This document shows, in pieces, positions 1 through 5,562 of a stretch of 7,111 bases of DNA; within the stretch, counting starts at the first letter, position 1, and each line of letters starts with the position of its first letter. The position numbers were made by a program, and so were the translations under genes. This DNA is from Flavobacteriales bacterium (GTDB lineage Bacteria; Bacteroidota; Bacteroidia; Flavobacteriales; Parvicellaceae), in contig JAAZYJ010000078.1 of the NCBI GenBank assembly GCA_014239715.1, positions 1 through 7,111 on the forward strand. The letters are read 5' to 3'. Below the pieces are notes generated by a model that made no database searches, had not been told where the DNA came from, and saw nothing but the letters and a program-made list of their open reading frames with translations.

Positions 1-1773
1 ATAACCAGTCTGATCGAACACGATGGCAGAATGTTTATCTGGCATAGGAATGGGTTAGCCGCGTACAGTGACGACTCTGTTCATCATTTTGACGTTGAAT
101 TCAAAAGTGTCAGAGCAATGCACTCTTCAGCTGATGGAGGCCTGCTGATCGGGTCCTCCACCGGAATATTCGTCTATAAGAACAATACGATCAAAAAATT
201 GGGAATTGACAACGACAAAGAGCTGTATCCGGCATATTCCATTGCCTATTTAGACTCAAATAATTTTTGGGTTGGCAACCCCAACGGTTTATTTATGGTC
301 TCGGATGGCAAGGCACAAAAATTTCAGCTTGGACCTTCCTCAGGTCACAACTTTGTCAATTTTTTATTATTGGAAAATGATAATGTCCTTTGGGCCGGAA
401 CAAATCACGGCTTGCATGAAGTTAGTATCCCGTCCTTTTACAAGCACAAGGAATTGATCATTAGAAATTACACCCCAGACGATGGCACAAGAAGCTATGA
501 AACCAATTTAAATGCGGCATTTAAAAGCGAGTCAGGAACACTTTGGTTCGGAACCATTAACGGGGCCCTTATGTTCATAAGAGGCAATGTTGAAAAAGAG
601 AATAAGGCCGACAACCCTATCCTCAACATATCAGAAATACAACTGTCTCTTGATAAGACCAATTGGGACGACTATTGTGAGGGATATACCCACAACAATC
701 ACCTTCCCGTTAATTTAAGTCTGCCCTTTCAGAAAAATCATCTGACCTTTCACTTTATAGGTATATCCCAGAGTTTTCCAAAGCAAGTGAAATATCAAAC
801 AAAACTAGAAGGTTTTGATACTCAATGGAATCCTGTTACGCAGACTCGATTTATCACCTATTCTAATTTGCAATCAGGTCAATATGATTTTAAGGTCAGG
901 GCCACGATCAATGAAAAGTCATGGACAAAAGAGCAAACGTTCTCTTTCATCATTAATCCTCCTTTCTGGAAAACCTGGTGGTTCATGACACTTATGGCAA
1001 TGTTAGGAATCGCGCTTATCTATCTGATATACACTATCCGGAAGCGGACAGAGGAGGCCAAAAGAACTACAGAGAGTTTAATCTACAAAACCCGATTGAT
1101 GAATCTTGAACAACAATCGCTTAATGCAAGTATGAACAGACATTTTATCTTTAATGCATTAAACTCTATTCAATACTACATCAACAGGCAGGATAAATTG
1201 TCAGCCAACCGCTACCTGAGCAGTTTCGCTAAATTGATACGGAAAAATTTGGATTCTTCGAATTCAGCAGACAATTTGGTTCTGCTAACTGAAGAGCTGG
1301 AGCGCCTGGATCTCTACATTTCATTGGAGCACATGCGTTTCCAGAATAAATTTGACTATGAAATCACCATAGATCCTTCTTTGGATACTGATTCGGTCAG
1401 GGTTCCGGCAATGTTCCTCCAGCCTTATGTTGAAAACAGTATCTGGCACGGGGTCCTCCCTATGAAAAAGCCAGGCAAGATAGAAGTGGATATTCTGAAA
1501 AAGAATGAAGAAATTAAGTTTACCATAGAAGACAACGGAATTGGCATCAACCAATCATTGGAACTAAAACAGTCAAGAGGCATCTCCCACGACTCAAGGG
1601 GAATGATGATCACAAGCTCCAGAATAAATGTGCTGAGGAAAATTACGAAACGCAATATTCAGATTCTTGGCCCGTTTGAAATGCAAGACGAACACGGAAA
1701 ATCGATTGGAACTAAAGTTGAGATCGTATTTCCACTAGAAAAAAACACAACTTTCAACAAAAAAAACCGTTAA
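1..1773 (+). CDS. LytS-type sensor histidine kinase with Reg_prop beta-propeller and Y_Y_Y domain (5' truncated)
   Basis: The frame is open from base 1, so the N-terminus lies outside the window; residues here are counted from the ATG at 31. Residues ~35-190 carry two-component-regulator propeller repeats (LWAGTNHGL, LWFGTINGA, FWVGNPNGL). Residues ~240-310 are a Y_Y_Y-like beta-sandwich (YQTKLEGFDTQWNPV, then LQSGQYDFKVRA). One membrane helix follows (~316-336), then a short coiled-coil linker. The cytoplasmic kinase is the His_kinase (LytS/YehU) family: phospho-acceptor His371 in NRHFIFNALNSIQ, N-box Asn469 in QPYVENSIWHG, and G-box DNGIG at 501-505. Proteins of this architecture usually sense an extracytoplasmic signal, often polysaccharide-related, and phosphorylate a LytTR response regulator. 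No regulator gene follows; one could lie upstream. The usual Pro before the acceptor His (NPHF) is Arg here. The family call is firm; the ligand is unknown. Confidence 0.9.
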   Translation: MTSLIEHDGRMFIWHRNGLAAYSDDSVHHFDVEFKSVRAMHSSADGGLLIGSSTGIFVYKNNTIKKLGIDNDKELYPAYSIAYLDSNNFWVGNPNGLFMVSDGKAQKFQLGPSSGHNFVNFLLLENDNVLWAGTNHGLHEVSIPSFYKHKELIIRNYTPDDGTRSYETNLNAAFKSESGTLWFGTINGALMFIRGNVEKENKADNPILNISEIQLSLDKTNWDDYCEGYTHNNHLPVNLSLPFQKNHLTFHFIGISQSFPKQVKYQTKLEGFDTQWNPVTQTRFITYSNLQSGQYDFKVRATINEKSWTKEQTFSFIINPPFWKTWWFMTLMAMLGIALIYLIYTIRKRTEEAKRTTESLIYKTRLMNLEQQSLNASMNRHFIFNALNSIQYYINRQDKLSANRYLSSFAKLIRKNLDSSNSADNLVLLTEELERLDLYISLEHMRFQNKFDYEITIDPSLDTDSVRVPAMFLQPYVENSIWHGVLPMKKPGKIEVDILKKNEEIKFTIEDNGIGINQSLELKQSRGISHDSRGMMITSSRINVLRKITKRNIQILGPFEMQDEHGKSIGTKVEIVFPLEKNTTFNKKNR

Positions 1774-1778
1774 TCCTA

Positions 1779-1808
1779 TTGATTTTCAGAGGTTTTTGTC
1801 TACTTTTG
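1779..1808 (+). promoter_or_regulatory. Bacteroidota-type promoter for the acidic lipoprotein gene
   Basis: TTG at 1779-1781 and TACTTTTG at 1801-1808 are separated by 19 nt, matching the known Bacteroidota -33/-7 pattern TTG-N17-23-TAnnTTTG exactly in the -7 box. Transcription would start near 1813-1816, giving a short leader to the ATG at 1831, with a GAGG at 1820-1823 in Shine-Dalgarno position. The promoter begins 6 nt after the kinase stop codon, so the lipoprotein gene is probably transcribed independently of the kinase. Confidence 0.6.
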
Positions 1809-1830
1809 AGTATCATAGTGAGGTGTATCC

Positions 1831-2178
1831 ATGACTAGATTAATAAGAATAGCGTTTATACTCATCGGAATAATACTTATTGCGGCATGCTCAAAAATTG
1901 CCCCAATAGACCAGAAGGTTGTTTCTGATGACCCGTCATTTATGCTCAAAAGTGGCGATGCTGACAATATGAATAACGATGATGGAGAAGAAGGCGATGG
2001 TTCTGGCGGCTCAATAACCGACCCCGACGACGACGATGACGAAATTGACACCAGCAACAGCGGGAGCGGCATAACTGATCCTGACGACGACGACGACGAA
2101 ATTATTCCTGGAAGTGACGGCCACAAACCAGGCGGTAATGCAGGTGGGTCTGGTTCCTCTGGCATCGACCCCGGATAG
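1831..2178 (+). CDS. small acidic repeat-containing lipoprotein, function unknown
   Basis: 115 residues. The N-terminus is a lipoprotein signal peptide: basic MTRLIR, a hydrophobic run to residue 19, and the lipobox LIAAC with the lipidated Cys20. The mature part has no hydrophobic core and is dominated by Asp, Gly, Ser and Glu, so it is probably disordered. It contains two identical copies of ITDPDDDDDEI (residues 62-72 and 81-91), and ends in a Gly/Ser/Pro-rich tail. After lipidation it should sit in the outer membrane or on the periplasmic face; I see no clear Lys-Asp-Asp-type surface export signal after Cys20. The Asp runs could bind Ca2+ or other cations, but this is inference. It has its own promoter and a TAG stop. 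Short Asp-rich lipoproteins of this kind are common hypothetical proteins in Bacteroidota. No enzyme motif is visible. Confidence 0.75.
   Translation: MTRLIRIAFILIGIILIAACSKIAPIDQKVVSDDPSFMLKSGDADNMNNDDGEEGDGSGGSITDPDDDDDEIDTSNSGSGITDPDDDDDEIIPGSDGHKPGGNAGGSGSSGIDPG
2014..2103 (+). repeat. two 33-bp direct repeats inside the lipoprotein gene
   Basis: Copies at 2014-2046 and 2071-2103, starting 57 bp apart and in frame. They differ at four bases, all at third codon positions and all synonymous (ACC/ACT, GAC/GAT, CCC/CCT, GAT/GAC), so both encode the same 11 residues. Confidence 0.85.
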
Positions 2179-2409
2179 TCACACAATTTTTCTTGAATTT
2201 TATACATGTCTAACACTTTGATATTAGAGCGTATAATCTCATTTCTAAACTCAACTTTGGCACGATTATTTTTCTACCTTTAGCTAGGTGCTACTGTTCA
2301 ATGATGCAACGGCAGTATTTACAAATGAACGGTTAAGAACAGATCCGGGAAATCAGTTGTTGTGCGCAGTACCACAGCACATTTCCTGTATTTAAGATAA
2401 ATTATATAC
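2179..2409. other. intergenic region with a near-duplicate start context and a weak promoter candidate
   Basis: No gene of normal size is visible in these 231 bp. The 20 bp at 2196-2215 match 2400-2419 at 18 of 20 positions; both copies carry ATG-TC(T/C)-AAC, and the second is the start of the next gene. The first copy opens a 25-codon frame (2206-2283, stop TAG) with no recognisable product. A weak promoter candidate is TTTG at 2256-2259 with TACCTTTA at 2275-2282: one mismatch in the -7 box and a short 15-nt spacer. TGTGC at 2361-2365 can pair with GCACA at 2377-2381, but no T run follows, so this is not a terminator. Confidence 0.4.
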
Positions 2410-3951
2410 ATGTCCAACAAAGTCTCATCTCATCTTCACCAGCTCATAAAGTCTCTTTCAAAAGCAGAAAAAAGATATTTCAAAGTCTATTCTTCGCGAC
2501 ATGCCATCGGAGGTAAAAACAATTACCAGCTGATCTTTGATGCCATTGATAAGCAGCCCGAATACGACGAAGAAGCAATAATTTTAAAGTTTAAATCAGA
2601 AGGATTTGTCAATAAATTTTCGATAACTAAGAACAGACTTTATGATCATGTACTTAAAAGTCTGGACGCATTTCATTCCAACAGCTCCATAAATGCACAA
2701 TTAAAAAGGCAAATTCATTATGCCGAAATACTATATAAAAAATCGCTCTATAAACAAAGTGCCAAACAGCTAAAGAGCGCAAAAAAGATTGCTTACAAAT
2801 ATGAAAAACACACTTCGTTGATCGAAATATTCATGTGGGAAAAGTTATTGATCGAAAAAGACAATTACACCCACACGGACAAAAACGGCTTGGGCGAGAT
2901 TCTTGACGAGGATCAATTGGTACTCGAAAAGATCAGCAACTACAGTCATTTCTGGAATATCAAAAGCAGACTGTTTCAGATCCTGCACCAGCAGGGGCGC
3001 GCAAGAAGTGCCGATGAACTGGCTCGTTTTAAGAGCATTATAGACAACACTCTTCTAAGTAGTGAAGATCGTGCACTTTTTTTCGAAACGAAATACCTCT
3101 ATCACCATATTTACAGCGCGTATTATTTTGCCGCTGGAGACTACCAACAATGCCACATTCATCTGAAAAAATTGCTCTTTTACATTGAGGAAAATAAAGA
3201 TAAATTCAAAGAAGAGCCCAACATCTATTTTTCGATTCTCACCAACATGATCTATGTTACAAGTCAGCTGAATGACATTGAAGAATCGTTTAGTTATTTA
3301 GAAAAACTTAGGGCACTTCCGGAAACACTGCTCCTCAACACGAATGAAGATCTTGACATTAAATTATTTTCTTCAACCTACAGCATTGAGCTTACGTTGC
3401 ACGCAATAATAGGTCAGTTTGAAAAAGGACTGGATCTCGTTCCACAAATTGAAGAGGGGTTTCGACTTTATGGCGATAAAATTAATAGTGTCAGGACGGC
3501 CTACATTGGGGCCAGTATTAGCATTCGGTAGTTCTGCAAAGAAGAATACAATGCTGCATTGAAGTGGAGCAATCAACTATTGAACAACGCAGATATAGAT
3601 CAAACCCTGGATATTTTTTGCTTCACTCAGATCTTGAATCTCCTTATTCATCTTGAGCTTGAGAATGTAAGGTTAGCGCCATATGCTCTGAAATCGGCAC
3701 AGCGCTATCTTCAAACACGAAACCGCACATACAAATTTGAATCGGTTATGCTGGCGTTTATCGGCACAAAGCTAAAATGTAAATCGGAAGAAGAAACTGA
3801 GCTTGCATACTCCGACCTGTATAGCGATTTGATGGAGATCAAATCTGATCCGTTTGAAAAAGCAGCATTTGAATATTTTGACTTTATCGCCTGGACAAGA
3901 AGTAAAATCAACAAGAGCTCGTTCAAAGATGAACTGTTAAAAAAAGCGTGA
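2410..3951 (+). CDS. helical-repeat (TPR-like) conserved hypothetical protein, interrupted by an in-frame TAG
   Basis: The ATG at 2410 is the first start after an in-frame TAA at 2398-2400. The frame codes 373 residues, meets TAG at 3529-3531, and continues in the same frame for 139 codons to TGA at 3949-3951; read through, the product is 513 residues. The continuation (FCKEEYNAALKWSNQLLN) looks like the second half of a TPR-like helical pair, so the two parts are one gene. The protein has no signal peptide or membrane segment, is rich in Lys, Tyr, Leu and Glu, and is predicted all alpha-helical with repeated YxxA/ALxW patterns, consistent with a cytoplasmic scaffold. I recall similar ~500-residue proteins (beginning MSNKVS, with SEKRYFK-like motifs) as uncharacterised in Bacteroidota; no function is known to me. 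As written, only the N-terminal 373 residues are made. A short frame from ATG 3559 covers the rest but is not a separate gene in my reading. Confidence 0.7.
3529..3531 (+). other. premature in-frame TAG in the helical-repeat gene
   Basis: The context is ...SISIR-TAG-FCKEEYNAALKW. In TPR-like helices this position, just before Phe, is commonly Tyr, and TAT or TAC becomes TAG by one substitution; the Tyr assignment is inference. The reading frame is unchanged on both sides and coding character continues to 3951. TAG also ends the lipoprotein and thiL genes, so genome-wide reassignment of TAG is unlikely. Confidence 0.8.
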
Positions 3952-3996
3952 GCGGACTAGGAATTGTTCCTCATTCCATCCCACCCCTGCGCTTTT
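3939..3996. terminator. possible bidirectional terminator shared by the two convergent genes
   Basis: AAAAGCG at 3942-3948 is the exact reverse complement of CGCTTTT at 3990-3996, with two further G-U pairs possible inward. The ~40-nt loop holds a second small inverted repeat, AGGAA-TTG-TTCCT at 3959-3971. Read leftward the stem ends in a 7-T run (complement of 3939-3945); read rightward it ends in 4 T. The arms lie in the final codons of each gene. The loop is long for an intrinsic terminator, so the call is tentative. Confidence 0.35.
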
Positions 3997-5015
3997 AGTT
4001 CAACGGAAGCTCCGCTTTTTGTCACCATATTTAATCCGGAAGATTCAGGAGTAAAGTGACCAATAACGGTTAGATCCCCATTGGATTTTATCTTTTCATA
4101 ATCTGCAATCGAGATCGAGAAAAGAAGCTCATAGTCCTCGCCCCCACTTAAAGCACAGAGTGTTGGATCAAGATCAAAATCTCGTGCAAGCTGATATGTG
4201 GTCGGGTCAATCGGGATCTTATCTTCATATAGCTCAACTCCCAACGCGGATTGTGTACACAGGTGTTTTATCTCAGAAGCCAAGCCGTCTGAAATATCAA
4301 TCATGCTTGTTGGGGAAATATCCAGGTCGCCCAGCAGCTTTATAATATCCTTTCGTGCCTCAGGTTTCAGCTGCCTTTCTAAAATATAGTCATGCCCATC
4401 CAGGTCCGGCTGCATATTTGGGTTTGCTTTCCACACCTCCTTTTCTCTGTTTAAAAGTTGCAGCCCCATATATGCAGCACCAAGATCACCAGAAACTACC
4501 AGCAAATCCTTCTCTTTGGCCCCATTTCGATAAACCGCCTTACCCTTAGCCACTTCACCTATTGCCGTAACAGAAATTACGAGTCCGGCGTTACATGTTG
4601 TTGTGTCACCCCCAACAATATCAACCCCATATATTTTTCCCGCCAAGACCATGCCTTCGTACAATTCTTCAAGAGCTTCGACCGAAAATTTTGAGGAAAT
4701 ACCAAGACTTATAGTTACTTGTCTAGGATGGGCGTTCATTGCGTAAATGTCGGATAGGTTGACAATTATTGCTTTGTACCCCAGGTGCTTCAGTGGATTG
4801 AAGACCATATCAAAGTGAACTCCTTCAATTAGCATGTCTGTAGACACAACCACCTCCCGGTCTCCATAATCAAGAACTGCCCCATCGTCACCCACGCCGG
4901 TTTTTGTAGACGAATTCTGAATTACAATGTTCTTTGTGAGGTGCTTGATCAATCCGAACTCTCCCAGATCCTTCACTTCTGTTCTTGATGTCTTTTCTTG
5001 CATACCTGTTCCCAT
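3957..5015 (-). CDS. thiL: thiamine-monophosphate kinase (ThiL)
   Basis: ThiL phosphorylates thiamine monophosphate with ATP to give thiamine diphosphate, the active cofactor, in the cytoplasm. It belongs to the AIR synthase/PurM-like fold. Counted from the ATG at 5015 (352 residues), the family motifs are in order: LGEFGLI (17-23), metal-binding GDDGAV (42-47), STDMLIEGVHF (58-68), NLSDIYAMNA (86-95), VGGDTT (134-139), IDISDGLASEI (239-249) and SGGEDYELLF (290-299). The length is normal and no lesion is seen. The ATG at 5003 gives a start even closer to the usual distance before LGEFG and is equally plausible; a TTG at 5027 is possible but unnecessary. The gene ends 5 bp from the convergent gene's stop and is divergent from sufA, with its own -7 box at 5066-5073. 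Thiamine synthesis needs Fe-S enzymes, so the neighbourhood makes sense. Confidence 0.93.
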   Translation of the reverse strand: MGTGMQEKTSRTEVKDLGEFGLIKHLTKNIVIQNSSTKTGVGDDGAVLDYGDREVVVSTDMLIEGVHFDMVFNPLKHLGYKAIIVNLSDIYAMNAHPRQVTISLGISSKFSVEALEELYEGMVLAGKIYGVDIVGGDTTTCNAGLVISVTAIGEVAKGKAVYRNGAKEKDLLVVSGDLGAAYMGLQLLNREKEVWKANPNMQPDLDGHDYILERQLKPEARKDIIKLLGDLDISPTSMIDISDGLASEIKHLCTQSALGVELYEDKIPIDPTTYQLARDFDLDPTLCALSGGEDYELLFSISIADYEKIKSNGDLTVIGHFTPESSGLNMVTKSGASVELKAQGWDGMRNNS

Positions 5016-5033
5016 TAAAGTTGACAAAAACTA

Positions 5034-5063
5034 CCCATTTCCTTTTTTTCCCTCTAAAATGGG
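5034..5063 (-). promoter_or_regulatory. inverted repeat in the thiL leader (operator or leader hairpin candidate)
   Basis: CCCATTT at 5034-5040 and AAATGGG at 5057-5063 form 7-bp perfect arms around a 16-nt purine/pyrimidine-skewed loop. The repeat lies just downstream of the thiL -7 box, across the expected transcription start and leader. It could be a repressor site or an RNA hairpin. A third partial copy, CCCATT at 5011-5016, covers the ATG at 5015. Function is inference. Confidence 0.35.
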
Positions 5064-5065
5064 CT

Positions 5066-5073
5066 CAAAGATA
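5066..5073 (-). promoter_or_regulatory. -7 promoter element for thiL
   Basis: On the minus strand this reads TATCTTTG, an exact match to the Bacteroidota -7 consensus TAnnTTTG, 50 nt upstream of the thiL ATG. No good TTG -33 element is found at 17-23 nt further upstream, so the promoter may be weak or activator-dependent. Confidence 0.45.
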
Positions 5074-5127
5074 GTCAACATATCCTATTGATTTATTGTC
5101 CGTTGAGCATATTACTCTTCTATTTTC

Positions 5128-5158
5128 TTGTGTTGATAGGACTTTTTAGGTACTTTTG
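5128..5158 (+). promoter_or_regulatory. Bacteroidota-type promoter for the suf operon
   Basis: TTG at 5128-5130 and TACTTTTG at 5151-5158 are spaced by 20 nt, matching TTG-N17-23-TAnnTTTG with a perfect -7 box identical to that of the lipoprotein gene. Transcription would start near 5163-5166, leaving a leader of about 65 nt before the sufA ATG at 5229. Confidence 0.6.
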
Positions 5159-5166
5159 ACAACGAC

Positions 5167-5197
5167 AAATAGCTTATTTATAATGAATCTAAATAGC
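5167..5197 (+). promoter_or_regulatory. overlapping inverted repeats at the start of the suf leader (operator candidate)
   Basis: AAATA-GCT-TATTT at 5167-5179 is a perfect inverted repeat lying immediately after the -7 box. Its right half (GCTTATTTA, 5172-5180) can alternatively pair with TAAATAGC at 5190-5197 with one bulged T. AAATAGC occurs twice, 24 bp apart. The position suits a repressor site or a leader hairpin controlling suf expression in response to iron or Fe-S status, but no known consensus is recognised. Confidence 0.3.
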
Positions 5198-5228
5198 AGG
5201 CGAATTATTAGGCGATAATAACGGGTTT

Positions 5229-5552
5229 ATGATTACGGTAACAGATAGCGCAAAGGCGAAGGCAATAGAGCTGATGGCAGAAGCCAGAAAAACAGGGCAA
5301 TTTATTCGAGTCGGGGTTGATGGCGGAGGTTGCTCGGGCCTTATGTATCGACTTGATTTTGACAATGAACTGTCCGAAAGCGACAAGGAATTTGAGAATA
5401 ATGGAGTAAAAGTCGTGGTTGATAAAAAGAGTTTTCTTTATCTAGTCGGAACCACCCTTGACTACTCAGGGGGTCTGAATGGTAAAGGGTTTGTGTTTAA
5501 AAACCCGAATGCCGATCGCACTTGCGGTTGTGGCGAATCATTTTCAATTTAA
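5229..5552 (+). CDS. sufA: A-type iron-sulfur cluster carrier (HesB/IscA family), SufA
   Basis: 107 residues, normal for the family. A-type carriers receive Fe-S clusters from the SufBCD scaffold and pass them to apoproteins in the cytoplasm. The three conserved cluster-binding cysteines are present: Cys35 in GGGCSGLMY, and Cys99 and Cys101 in the C-terminal CGCGESF. The central GLNGKGFVFKNPNA is also typical. The ATG at 5229 is supported by the family N-terminus (MITVTDSAKAKA). It is the first gene of the suf operon, with a good promoter at 5128-5158, and is followed after 10 nt by sufB. The symbol sufA rests on the operon context; by sequence alone it could also be called iscA or erpA. Confidence 0.92.
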   Translation: MITVTDSAKAKAIELMAEARKTGQFIRVGVDGGGCSGLMYRLDFDNELSESDKEFENNGVKVVVDKKSFLYLVGTTLDYSGGLNGKGFVFKNPNADRTCGCGESFSI

Positions 5553-5562
5553 TCCGTACAAT

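Noticed and set aside
1321..1655. Minus-strand frames opposite the kinase domain
   Set aside because: They overlap conserved kinase motifs on the plus strand and show no recognisable protein.
1800..2216. 138-codon minus-strand frame opposite the lipoprotein gene
   Set aside because: Its Ser and Pro runs are the mirror of the Asp/Gly repeats on the plus strand; the plus-strand frame has a signal peptide, lipobox and promoter.
3529..3531. TAG recoded as an amino acid throughout the genome
   Set aside because: TAG terminates the lipoprotein gene at 2176-2178 and thiL at 3957-3959 at the expected family ends.
3559..3951. Separate 130-residue gene after the TAG
   Set aside because: It is in the same frame as the upstream gene, lacks its own promoter or ribosome-binding site, and begins inside a helical repeat that starts before the TAG.
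5016..5027. TTG start for thiL at 5027
   Set aside because: ATG codons at 5015 and 5003 fit the family N-terminus better, and an in-frame TAG lies just upstream of the TTG.
5016..5073. TPP riboswitch ahead of thiL
   Set aside because: The leader is too short and lacks the conserved CUGAGA and related core segments.
5479..5562. Upstream start for sufB at 5479
   Set aside because: The extra residues are the sufA 3' end read in another frame; the SufB family N-terminus begins at the ATG at 5563.
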